11,307 nt of DNA from positions 1 through 11,307 of the forward strand of contig CAMLOB010000075.1 in NCBI GenBank assembly GCA_946481475.1, read 5' to 3'. Shown piece by piece: positions 1 to 6,064 of this stretch. The DNA is from an uncultured Chlorobiota bacterium (lineage in GTDB: Bacteria > Bacteroidota > Kapaibacteriia > OLB7). Numbering within the stretch: position 1 is the stretch's first letter; every line of letters starts with the position of its first letter. The position numbers and the translations under genes are program-made. The notes under the pieces are model-generated. The model was not told the origin of the DNA and did not search any database. It was given only the letters and a program-made list of their open reading frames with translations.

Positions 1-234
1 CGTCGCGTCCCGAGCAAGGTGAACGTGATCCCGTTCCACCCGATCGACTTCACCGCCCCCTCCGGTATCTCCGCCGAGCTTCGTCCGGCATCTCCGGAGC
101 GGTTCGAGCGTTTCATCGCCGCCCTGCAACGCGAAGGTGTGCAGGTAATGGTCCGTTCCAGCTCCGGCGTCGACATCGATGCGGCCTGCGGACAACTGGC
201 GATCCGGCACGAAGCGGAGGGGCTGGCATCGTAG
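1..234 (+). CDS. rlmN: 23S rRNA/tRNA (adenine-C2)-methyltransferase RlmN, C-terminal fragment
   Basis: This is the last 77 codons of a radical-SAM methyltransferase whose start lies left of the window. RlmN methylates C2 of A2503 in 23S rRNA, and in E. coli also A37 of some tRNAs, in the cytoplasm. The reading frame is open from base 1. What is visible is the family's C-terminal signature: VNVIPFHP (codons 7-14), then SPERFERFIAAL, a VMVRSSSG strand and DIDAACGQLA. The Cys encoded at 187-189 corresponds to the conserved cysteine of the DIDAACGQL motif, which becomes S-methylated during the RlmN reaction (Cys355 in E. coli). The tail after this motif is about 11 residues, shorter than in E. 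coli. The internal GTG at 19 is not the true start, because homology continues upstream of it. The identification is firm; the radical-SAM CxxxCxxC cluster is outside the window. Confidence 0.93.
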   Translation, partial: RRVPSKVNVIPFHPIDFTAPSGISAELRPASPERFERFIAALQREGVQVMVRSSSGVDIDAACGQLAIRHEAEGLAS

Positions 235-237
235 AAA

Positions 238-299
238 ATCCGGCAGGACAACGGACACCGGAAACTTTGTCTCTCTTTGCCGTTGCCGGATGTTTCTTG
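238..299 (+). terminator. Probable intrinsic terminator of rlmN
   Basis: Four bases after the rlmN stop an inverted repeat begins. ATCCGGC (238-244) pairs with GCCGGAT (285-291), and the stem continues inward as AACGG (250-254) with CCGTT (280-284) past a 5-nt bulge. The tail is GTTTCTTG. The loop is long (about 25 nt) and the T tract is interrupted, so termination is likely but probably not strong. Confidence 0.5.
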
Positions 300-328
300 A
301 CGGAACTTCTCCGATTTCAATAACTTTG
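297..328 (+). promoter_or_regulatory. Candidate Bacteroidota-type promoter for the cytochrome c gene
   Basis: TAACTTTG (321-328) fits the TAnnTTTG -7 consensus of Bacteroidota primary sigma promoters exactly, and a TTG (297-299) lies 21 nt upstream, near the expected -33 spacing. Transcription would begin around 335, giving a leader of about 210 nt before the ATG at 544. I see no other feature in the 310-nt gap between rlmN and the cytochrome gene (235-543) apart from this element, the terminator and the ribosome-binding site. The call rests on consensus only. Confidence 0.4.
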
Positions 329-532
329 CATCCGACCGATTTCGCTGTTCATCCGGTCTGAGGATATTCAGGCCCGATCAATCCGGCGGCGACTCAATAC
401 ATTGATCCCGTATCTCTGATTTTCGCGAAGGGGAACAACCCGTCTCTCTTCCCGCAGAGAGCGTTCAGGTAGCGTCTCAACGGATCGCATGATCGGCACC
501 GCCGGGTGCCGACGATATAACCACCACAACTC

Positions 533-538
533 AGGAGG
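533..538 (+). promoter_or_regulatory. Strong Shine-Dalgarno site of the cytochrome c gene
   Basis: AGGAGG lies 5 nt before the ATG at 544 and fixes that start. It is notable because most other genes in the window (leuS, dctP, dctQ, DUF1501) have no recognisable Shine-Dalgarno sequence. Confidence 0.8.
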
Positions 539-543
539 CACAC

Positions 544-1230
544 ATGAAAAAGAGAATGAGAGAGGTTGCTTTCGGTCTCATTCTTCCGGCCTTCCTCTTT
601 ACCGTTGTCGGCTGTTCCGACAAAGCGGCTGAAGAGGGAGAGACCGGAAAAGCGGAGGGAGCAACGGAACAGCACGGACTGGGAGGTCCGGAAGGGGACA
701 TGGCGAAGCGGGGGGAATTCCTCGTGACGGTTCTCGGCTGCAACGACTGCCACACACCGAAGGCAATGGGCGAACACGGCCCGATGCCCGATCCGGCCCG
801 TCTGATGTCGGGGCATCCGGCAAGCGAGCCGCTGCCGGAGCACGATCCGAACCTGGTCGGCATGGGACCGGACAAGTGGATTCTGGCAAACGGACACTTC
901 ACCGCCTATGTCGGACCGTGGGGAACGACGTACGCATCGAACCTGACGCCGGACGAGACCGGCATCGGAAGCTGGACCGAGGAGCAGTTCCTGAAGTCGA
1001 TCAAGCAGGGACTGAAGACCGGCGGCGCCCGTCCGCTGATGCCGCCGATGCCCTGGCAGGGATATGCGGCGTTGCCGGATGAAGACCTGAAGGCGATCTT
1101 CGCCTATCTGAAGTCGCTGAAGCCGATATCGAACGTAGTGCCGGAGGCGAAGCTTGCCGGTCCTCCTCCGGGAGCGACCCCAGGTGGGGAAGCACCGGCA
1201 GACAGCGGAGCAAAGACTGAAGGTGCATAA
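544..1230 (+). CDS. Monohaem cytochrome c lipoprotein
   Basis: This 228-residue exported electron-transfer protein has no assigned partner. Residues 1-23 form a lipoprotein signal peptide: basic MKKRMR, a hydrophobic stretch, then VVGC with Cys24 as the lipidated residue. An acidic, Gly-rich linker (25-53) leads to one cytochrome c domain (about 54-193). CNDCH at 66-70 covalently binds haem with His70 as proximal ligand, and Met166 or Met169 in PLMPPMPW is the likely distal ligand. The segment SNLTPDETGIGSWTEEQF is typical of the c-type cytochromes that accompany periplasmic dehydrogenases and cytochrome oxidases. The last 25 or so residues are a low-complexity Gly/Pro/Ala tail. The gene appears monocistronic, with its own promoter candidate and terminator. 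The physiological partner cannot be read from the neighbours. Confidence 0.9.
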   Translation: MKKRMREVAFGLILPAFLFTVVGCSDKAAEEGETGKAEGATEQHGLGGPEGDMAKRGEFLVTVLGCNDCHTPKAMGEHGPMPDPARLMSGHPASEPLPEHDPNLVGMGPDKWILANGHFTAYVGPWGTTYASNLTPDETGIGSWTEEQFLKSIKQGLKTGGARPLMPPMPWQGYAALPDEDLKAIFAYLKSLKPISNVVPEAKLAGPPPGATPGGEAPADSGAKTEGA

Positions 1231-1252
1231 GGGATCGATTGTATAAGAAGAG

Positions 1253-1290
1253 AAACCGCCCGGAGGGATATTCTTCCGGGCGGTTTGCTT
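1253..1290 (+). terminator. Intrinsic terminator of the cytochrome c gene
   Basis: A perfect 12-bp stem, AAACCGCCCGGA (1253-1264) with TCCGGGCGGTTT (1275-1286), has a 10-nt loop and is followed by GCTTTTC. It starts 22 nt after the stop codon. Confidence 0.88.
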
Positions 1291-1301
1291 TTCGGAAAAT
1301 A

Positions 1302-1371
1302 GTACACGGATTTGACGGATCGCAACGGATGAACACCGATCCGATCCGTCCCATCCGCGTCATCCGTGTAC
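1302..1371. repeat. Imperfect inverted repeat of ACGGAT/ATCCGT units
   Basis: GTACACGGAT (1302-1311) is the exact reverse complement of ATCCGTGTAC (1362-1371). Between them the left half repeats ACGGAT and the right half repeats ATCCG every 7-10 nt, so the whole element can fold into one long imperfect hairpin. It lies between the cytochrome terminator and the barrel gene. It resembles the degenerate non-coding short-period repeats common in intergenic DNA of environmental bacteria. Confidence 0.75.
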
Positions 1372-1383
1372 CATCGTATCGAG
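1341..1383 (+). repeat. 43-nt direct repeat, copy 1
   Basis: This stretch, which includes the right arm of the inverted repeat, is 38/43 identical to 2306-2348 in the same orientation. The two copies flank the barrel-protein gene. Substitutions are at repeat positions 10, 13, 22, 36 and 37. Confidence 0.85.
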
Positions 1384-1513
1384 CCCACCGGTAACGATTT
1401 CTCTCCTGTACTGTTACTTCTCCCTGAATGCCTGCACCGGAAGGATCTCCCTTCACATCCGTTCTTCCAGCTCGGCTATCCGTCACTTGTACCAATTACC
1501 CGGAAACACCATC

Positions 1514-2197
1514 ATGCACTGCCCGAACTCTTACCATCTTATTCGCACACACGCTCCCCTGTCTCTTCTTATCATCACGGCAACGCTTTTCAGCCTTTCG
1601 ATATTTACGGTCTCGGCACAAGAAACCCGGATCGTCACAACCTCCGGCGAAGTCTTCAATGGAGAGATCCTCAGGGAAGAATCCGACACCATTTTCTTCA
1701 GACTCTATAGCGGTATCGAGTTTGTCGTTCCGAAAACCTCCCTCCGTTCCATCGAATACAACACAGCAGACGATGTTGAATCGAGCCACGGATACTGGTC
1801 GGTCGGAGGGGCATTCGGAACCCCTTCGGGAATCAATCTGGTTCTTGCACGGAATTTCAATCCGGACCTGAGTCTTCGGCTTTCCGGCTTTGTCCTGGGA
1901 GGACTGGTGCTGGACATCTCACATGGAGTAGAAGTGGATATGGCCTACAGGATCGGGAAATCCGGTTCGGTCGACCACAGCCTCTTTCTTGGAGCCGGAA
2001 CATTCGGATTCCAGACACTTGAACTCTATAACGGACACGCCGTCCTTCCGGTAACCAGAAGCAGAAACTACGTGGCCGGAGGCTATACGCTTCACTGGAA
2101 TAATCTTCAAGCTACGGCCGGACTCAGTTACGGGGTCGGCGAGTTGTTCAATCCCTTCCCGGTAGTACAGATCGGCTATGTGCACCGATTCAGGTAA
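1514..2197 (+). CDS. Exported protein with predicted outer-membrane beta-barrel
   Basis: I do not recognise a named family. The product has 227 residues from the ATG at 1514. A TTG at 1487 would add nine residues before the signal peptide and is less likely. Residues 9-35 form a Sec-type signal peptide with cleavage expected after VSA (35). Residues 37-75 form a small beta-rich module (VTTSGEVFNGEIL, then TIFFRLYSG and IEFVVPKTSLRSIEY), similar to Sm-like or short SH3-like domains. From about residue 80 the chain alternates short amphipathic strands and turns rich in Gly, Tyr and Phe (GYWSVGGAFGTPSGINLVLA, LSLRLSGFVLGGLVL) and ends GYVHRFR. This is the pattern of an eight-strand-size outer-membrane barrel, although Arg rather than Phe is last. 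The ribosome-binding site is weak. The gene stands alone between terminators, so no pathway can be assigned. Confidence 0.7.
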   Translation: MHCPNSYHLIRTHAPLSLLIITATLFSLSIFTVSAQETRIVTTSGEVFNGEILREESDTIFFRLYSGIEFVVPKTSLRSIEYNTADDVESSHGYWSVGGAFGTPSGINLVLARNFNPDLSLRLSGFVLGGLVLDISHGVEVDMAYRIGKSGSVDHSLFLGAGTFGFQTLELYNGHAVLPVTRSRNYVAGGYTLHWNNLQATAGLSYGVGELFNPFPVVQIGYVHRFR

Positions 2198-2211
2198 AAG
2201 TTCGACAAAGC

Positions 2212-2250
2212 AAAGGGGAGAGTCGAATGATCGACTCTCCCCTTTCTTAT
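2212..2250 (+). terminator. Intrinsic terminator of the barrel-protein gene
   Basis: A perfect 15-bp stem, AAAGGGGAGAGTCGA (2212-2226) with TCGACTCTCCCCTTT (2231-2245), has a 4-nt loop (ATGA) and is followed by CTTAT. It lies 14 nt after the stop. leuS converges on it from the right, and the hairpin could also help to end leuS transcripts, though on that strand the T tract is poor. Confidence 0.88.
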
Positions 2251-2305
2251 AAACATTGCTCTTCGCTCGGCCTGCTTTACGGAAACCGTACAACTCTGAT
2301 CCGTG

Positions 2306-2348
2306 CCGATCCGTTCCTTCCGCGTCTTCCGTGTACCATCAGATCGAG
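2306..2348 (+). repeat. 43-nt direct repeat, copy 2
   Basis: 38/43 identical to 1341-1383 in the same orientation. It lies between the barrel-gene terminator and the 3' end of leuS. The left arm of the inverted repeat seen around copy 1 is absent here. Confidence 0.85.
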
Positions 2349-2367
2349 ACTAGGGGCTCTTGCGCTA

Positions 2368-4953
2368 CTACGACGCAATCACATTCACCAGCCGATCCGG
2401 CACGGCAACTTCCTTCCGGACGGTCTTCCCCTCGATCAGTCCCCTTACCATCTCGTTCTCCATCGCGATTGTCTCCAGTTCTTCCGCCGACGCCCCGGCC
2501 GGAACGGTGATCCGGTCCTTGATCTTGCTGTTGACCTGCAGGACGATCTCGATCTCGTCCACCTTGATCTTCTCCGGATCGAACTCCGGCCACGCCTCAT
2601 CGGCAATCGTCCCCTCATGTCCTAAGCGCCGCCAGACCTCCTCGGCAAAGTGCGGAGCGAACGGCGAGGCCAGCAGGGCGAAGGCTTCCATCGCAGCCTT
2701 CGGTTTCGTTTCGGCATTCAGGAACTCGTTGACGAAGACCATCAGGGCGGAGACGGCGGTGTTGAACCGGATGTTCTCGATGTCTTCGGTTACCTTCCGG
2801 ATCGTCCCGTGCAGCACCCGCTCCTCCTCCGGAGTCATCTCCCGATCCTCGATCACCGACTCCTTCTTCTCATCTCCGGCCACCATCAGCCAGGCCCGGT
2901 TCAGGAAGCGACGAATCCCCTCGATCCCCTTCGACGACCAGGGCTTGTCCATCTCCAGCGGTCCCATGAACATCTCGAACATCCGCAGGGCATCGGCTCC
3001 GGACTCGGCGATCACCGTATCCGGGTTGATGACGTTCCCCCGCGACTTCGACATCTTCTGGGAGTTCTCCCCCAGAATCATTCCCTGATGCAGCAGGCGG
3101 GCAAAGGGCTCGGGGCTTTTCAGATGCCCCAGATCGTGCAGCACCTGATGCCAGAAGCGACTGTAGAGCAAGTGAGTGACGGCATGTTCCGAACCGCCGA
3201 TGTAGAAATCGACCGGCAGCCATCGCTCCTCGATGTCGGGGTCGATCATCCGTTCGCTGTTGTGCGGATCCAGATAGCGGATGTAGTACCAGCAGGAACC
3301 GGCCCACTGCGGCATCGTGTTCGTCTCGCGCCGCCCCGCTCCGTATTCCGGATGCTCCACGTTCAGCCACTCCCCGGCCAGGGCCAGCGGGGATTCGGTG
3401 GAACCGGAAGGTTTGAACTCGTTCAACTCGGGCAACTCCAGCGGCAGTTCACTTTCGTCGACCGGCCTGATGATCCCCCCTTCGTAGCGAACCAGCGGAA
3501 TCGGCTCTCCCCAGTAACGCTGTCGACTGAACAACCAGTCGCGCAGCTTGTAGTTTACCTTCGCCCTGCCGATCCCCTTCTCCTCCACCCATTCGATCGT
3601 CTTCTTCTTTGCGTCGGCGATATTCAGTCCGTTCAGGAAGTCGCTGTTGATCGCCGGGCCGTCGCCGGTGTAGGCATTGCCCTCGAAATCTGCCGGAGGC
3701 TGAACGGTCCGGACAATCGGCAGATCGAACGTCTCGGCAAACTCCCAGTCACGCTCGTCCTGTCCCGGCACGGCCATGATCGCCCCGGTCCCGTAGGAGG
3801 CCAGAACGTAGTCGGCGATCCAGACCGGTATCCGCTCACCGTTGGCCGGGTTAATCGCATAGCTGCCGGTGAAGACGCCGGTCTTCTCCGTGTCGGTCTG
3901 CCGGTCCAGCTCGCTCTTCAACGCCGCCTCCCGTCGATAGGCCTCCACCTCTTCGCGACGATCGTCGGTCGTCAACGTTCCGGCCAGCGGATGTTCCGGC
4001 GCAATCGTCATGAAGGTCGCGCCGAAGATCGTGTCGGGTCGCGTGGTGAAGACCTGCAGTTCATCCCCCGACTCCGTCGCAAAGGTGATCTCCGCACCGT
4101 AGGATTTGCCGATCCAGTTCGCCTGCATATCGATGGTGGAAACCGGCCAGTCGATCCCGGCATGTCCGGCCTGCAAGCGGTCGGCGTAGGCGGTGATCCG
4201 CATCATCCACTGCCGGGTGGGACGACGCTCCACCGTGTAGCCCTTCTCCACCCACTCGTCCACTTCCTCGTTCGCCAGGACGGTCCCCAACTCGGCGCAC
4301 CAGTTAACCGGGATTTCATCTTCGTAGACCAGGCGGAAGTTTTCCAGAAAGGTCTGCTTCTCCAGCGGCGACAGGTTCTTCCACCCTTCGGCGTCGAAGT
4401 CCCACTCCGGACCGTCGTAGCGATCCGGCTTCGGCAGATCGGCTGTCCCTTTCTCCTGCAACTCAATGATCAACTCGTCGATGTGGCGTCCCTTCTCCAT
4501 GCGGGGATCGAACCAGGCGTTGTACATCTGCAGGAAGATCCACTGCGTCCACTTGTAGTAGCCCGGATCGGTCGTATCCACCTCCCTGTCCCAGTCGATA
4601 CTGAACCCGATCGCCTGCAACTGACGACGGAAGTTGTCGATGTTCTCCTTGGTGGTAACGCGCGGATGGACGTTCGTCTTCATCGCGTACTGCTCGGCCG
4701 GCAGACCGAAGGCGTCCCACCCCATCGGGTTCAGCACCTCGAATCCCTTGTGGCGCTTGTAGCGGGCCAGGATATCGACCGCCGTGTAGCTTTCCGGATG
4801 GCCGATGTGGAGTCCCTGTCCGGAGGGATAGGGATACATCGAGAGGACGTAGTACTTCGGCTTGTCCGTCCGGGCGGTATCGGTTGCGAAGGTTTTGTTC
4901 TCCAGCCAGAAGCGTTGCCACTTCGGTTCGATCTCTGAAAATGGATAGGCCAT
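2368..4953 (-). CDS. leuS: Leucyl-tRNA synthetase
   Basis: This 861-residue class I aminoacyl-tRNA synthetase charges tRNA-Leu with leucine in the cytoplasm. Visible landmarks are MYPYPSGQGLHIGHPESYTA with the HIGH motif at 49-52; NPMGWDAFGLPAEQYA; the CP1 editing domain with the Thr-rich FTTRPDTIFGATF and GTGAIMAVPGQDERDWEFA; WAGSCWYYIRYLDPHN; KMSKSRGN with KMSKS at 633-637; and a C-terminal anticodon-binding and tail region. The length is normal (E. coli has 860). In the zinc-domain region the sequence runs NWCAELGTVLANEEVDEWVEKGYTVERR, without the Cys-x2-Cys ligands of the E. coli enzyme, and it is preceded by an extra segment (about residues 150-200). In GQDERD a Gln replaces the His of the E. 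coli GHDQRD editing loop. No Shine-Dalgarno sequence is visible. The leader contains a heptamer repeat and, further up, a terminator. Confidence 0.97.
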   Translation of the reverse strand: MAYPFSEIEPKWQRFWLENKTFATDTARTDKPKYYVLSMYPYPSGQGLHIGHPESYTAVDILARYKRHKGFEVLNPMGWDAFGLPAEQYAMKTNVHPRVTTKENIDNFRRQLQAIGFSIDWDREVDTTDPGYYKWTQWIFLQMYNAWFDPRMEKGRHIDELIIELQEKGTADLPKPDRYDGPEWDFDAEGWKNLSPLEKQTFLENFRLVYEDEIPVNWCAELGTVLANEEVDEWVEKGYTVERRPTRQWMMRITAYADRLQAGHAGIDWPVSTIDMQANWIGKSYGAEITFATESGDELQVFTTRPDTIFGATFMTIAPEHPLAGTLTTDDRREEVEAYRREAALKSELDRQTDTEKTGVFTGSYAINPANGERIPVWIADYVLASYGTGAIMAVPGQDERDWEFAETFDLPIVRTVQPPADFEGNAYTGDGPAINSDFLNGLNIADAKKKTIEWVEEKGIGRAKVNYKLRDWLFSRQRYWGEPIPLVRYEGGIIRPVDESELPLELPELNEFKPSGSTESPLALAGEWLNVEHPEYGAGRRETNTMPQWAGSCWYYIRYLDPHNSERMIDPDIEERWLPVDFYIGGSEHAVTHLLYSRFWHQVLHDLGHLKSPEPFARLLHQGMILGENSQKMSKSRGNVINPDTVIAESGADALRMFEMFMGPLEMDKPWSSKGIEGIRRFLNRAWLMVAGDEKKESVIEDREMTPEEERVLHGTIRKVTEDIENIRFNTAVSALMVFVNEFLNAETKPKAAMEAFALLASPFAPHFAEEVWRRLGHEGTIADEAWPEFDPEKIKVDEIEIVLQVNSKIKDRITVPAGASAEELETIAMENEMVRGLIEGKTVRKEVAVPDRLVNVIAS

Positions 4954-4959
4954 GGTTAC

Positions 4960-4987
4960 TGTCGATTGTCGAATATCAATTGTCGAA
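4960..4987. repeat. Heptamer tandem repeat in the leuS leader
   Basis: Four consecutive 7-nt units read on the plus strand: TGTCGAT, TGTCGAA, TATCAAT, TGTCGAA. The array starts 7 nt from the leuS start codon, so it occupies the place where a ribosome-binding site would be. Confidence 0.7.
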
Positions 4988-5021
4988 TAGTTATATGCAA
5001 AGTCGGTGCGCAGTCTGTGCG

Positions 5022-5079
5022 CGGGGTGAGATAACGATCAACGGTACTGTAAACGAAAAAACCCCGGGTTATCTCCCCG
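5022..5079 (-). promoter_or_regulatory. Alternative pairing that competes with the leuS-upstream terminator
   Basis: On the minus strand, GGGGAGATAAC (5078-5068), part of the terminator stem and loop, is complementary over 11 pairs with one bulged A to GTTATCTCACCCC (5035-5024) downstream. The two structures are mutually exclusive. Because the partner is transcribed after the T tract, this is not a classical antiterminator. It could be a structure of the read-through RNA or a dyad bound by a protein. Function is unknown. Confidence 0.4.
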
Positions 5080-5082
5080 AGG
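5056..5082 (-). terminator. Intrinsic terminator about 100 nt upstream of leuS
   Basis: On the minus strand CCTCGGG (5082-5076) pairs with CCCGGGG (5068-5062), 7 bp including one G-U, with a 7-nt loop and then six T (5061-5056). It lies far from the end of the acetyltransferase gene (5335), which has its own T-tract terminator. It therefore either ends a small RNA or acts as an attenuator in the leuS leader. Confidence 0.75.
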
Positions 5083-5265
5083 CTCCACGTACGATTCCTG
5101 ATATATCTGTCCTGTTTTCACTGACCGGACATTACGGACGCCACGCGGAAAGCCTCTTCTTCGAAAGAAGAAGAAGGTCCGTAAGTCGGTTCAGCGATAT
5201 GAAGGCATTCATTCTCATGGCGTACATTCCGTTCCGGTCCTCGAACAACATCCCGACCGGAGACT
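5056..5265 (-). ncRNA. Candidate structured RNA or leuS leader
   Basis: Five helices nest inside one another on the minus strand upstream of the terminator. P1 is ATGTACG (5227-5221) with CGTACGT (5093-5087). P2 is ATATC (5200-5196) with GATAT (5107-5103). P3 is CTGA-CCG (5194-5187, one bulged A) with CGGTCAG (5127-5121). P4 is TTACGGAC (5184-5177) with GTCCGTAA (5139-5132). P5 is a 10-bp hairpin (5176-5167 with 5162-5153) with loop TTTC. A TTG, 20-nt spacer and TATGATTG (one mismatch to TAnnTTTG) at 5300-5269 would start an RNA near 5262, giving roughly 205 nt. The rod shape and length recall 6S RNA, but I see no feature that proves it. I see no T-box sequence. There is no convincing gene in the 380-nt gap. 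Confidence 0.4.
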
Positions 5266-5277
5266 TTGCAATCATAC

Positions 5278-5301
5278 AAAAAAAAGCCTGTCGGGACAAG
5301 G
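5278..5301 (-). terminator. Probable terminator of the acetyltransferase gene
   Basis: On the minus strand, 34 nt after the stop, CCTTGTCCCGACAGG (5301-5287) forms a short 5-bp hairpin with one bulge, followed by C and eight T (5285-5278). The T tract is excellent and the stem weak. Confidence 0.5.
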
Positions 5302-5334
5302 AGTGATAACGTAAAGATCGAATTCAGGGAAGGA

Positions 5335-5883
5335 TCAACCGATCTCCAGCCCCATCACATAGGAATCGTGGTAGACCCCGTCGATACGAATTGTCCGCGA
5401 GATGCGCCCTTCAACGATAAACTCCCTGCTGAGATAGAGGGCCAGTCCGCGGTAGTTGTCCGGACGGACATGCAAGTTGATCTTGGTGATGACTCCGGTC
5501 CTTTTTGCCCAGCCGATCAACGTATCCAGCATCAACCCGCCGATACCACGTCCCCAGAACTCCTTCCGGACCGACATGCCGAACGATCCCGTATGTCGTA
5601 TCCGGGGGCGACTCCGAGCCGAGAAGCTGAGGGAGGCGACGATATCGTCATCAATCACTCCGAGAAGAAAGAGTTGATTCTGCGCATCGCGAAATCCCCG
5701 GATGATCTCCACTTCAGCTTCCTCGGCAATGCCGAACTCTCCCGGTCCCATACTCAGGAAATCCGACTCCCCGCTGATCCGCTCGATATAGCTGATGACC
5801 GCAGCTGCATCCTCCGGTTCGGCTTCGCGGATCAGGAGCGTTCTGCCGTCTTCAAGTTTGTGGTGCACTGGTGTCATGATCAT
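5335..5883 (-). CDS. GNAT-family N-acetyltransferase
   Basis: This 182-residue cytoplasmic acetyl-CoA-dependent acyltransferase has unknown substrate. The fold is visible in order: LLIREAEPEDAAAVISYIERISGES (strand 1 and helix 1), LFLLGVIDDDIVASLSFSA (strands 2-3), SFGMSVRKEFWGRGIGGLML (strand 4 and motif A), then TKINLHVRPDNYRGLALYLSREF (motif B) and a C-terminal YHDSYVMGLEI strand. The acetyl-CoA pyrophosphate loop is WGRGIGG at 110-116. The overall pattern is closest to small-molecule or protein N-acetyltransferases of the RimJ/RimL- and Pat-like groups, but the substrate cannot be deduced. The start may be the ATG at 5883 or the ATG at 5877; GAAGAG about 10 nt upstream favours the first. 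The gene is followed by its own T-tract terminator and is not obviously in an operon with leuS. Confidence 0.9.
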   Translation of the reverse strand: MIMTPVHHKLEDGRTLLIREAEPEDAAAVISYIERISGESDFLSMGPGEFGIAEEAEVEIIRGFRDAQNQLFLLGVIDDDIVASLSFSARSRPRIRHTGSFGMSVRKEFWGRGIGGLMLDTLIGWAKRTGVITKINLHVRPDNYRGLALYLSREFIVEGRISRTIRIDGVYHDSYVMGLEIG

Positions 5884-5931
5884 TCGTTATGAACTCTTCG
5901 TTTCTGTTGCAGGGCGGTTCTATGTTGATAG

Positions 5932-6007
5932 ACCACAAAGCACCATTCGCCGCGGTCTTTGATGTCCGCCGTGGCGGATGGCGTGCGGACACAAAGAAAC
6001 CACAAAG
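5932..6007. repeat. Intergenic ACCACAAAG repeats with a palindrome
   Basis: ACCACAAAG occurs at 5932-5940 and 5999-6007, with a further CACAAAG at 5990-5996. Between them GTCCGC (5964-5969) and GCGGAC (5985-5990) form an inverted repeat, with a nested TCCGCC-GT-GGCGGA palindrome (5965-5978). The 181-nt gap between dctM and the acetyltransferase gene otherwise shows no gene. Confidence 0.55.
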
Positions 6008-6064
6008 GGTCTGTGCAGGACACTCGCATCAGTCCTGAAGTTTCCGAGGCAAAGGGAGACGGCA

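Noticed and set aside
394..902. Minus-strand frames opposite the cytochrome c gene
   Set aside because: They are antisense to the lipoprotein cytochrome, with no start signals and no recognisable domain.
2650..4938. A 762-codon open frame on the plus strand opposite leuS
   Set aside because: It lies entirely antisense to a certain leuS gene. Its product is low in recognisable structure and rich in Arg, Leu, Pro and Val, as expected for the complement of a G+C-rich coding frame.
5056..5334. T-box riboswitch upstream of leuS
   Set aside because: A T-box was expected from the terminator position, but the conserved AGGGTGGNACCGCG-type sequence is not found on the minus strand before the terminator.
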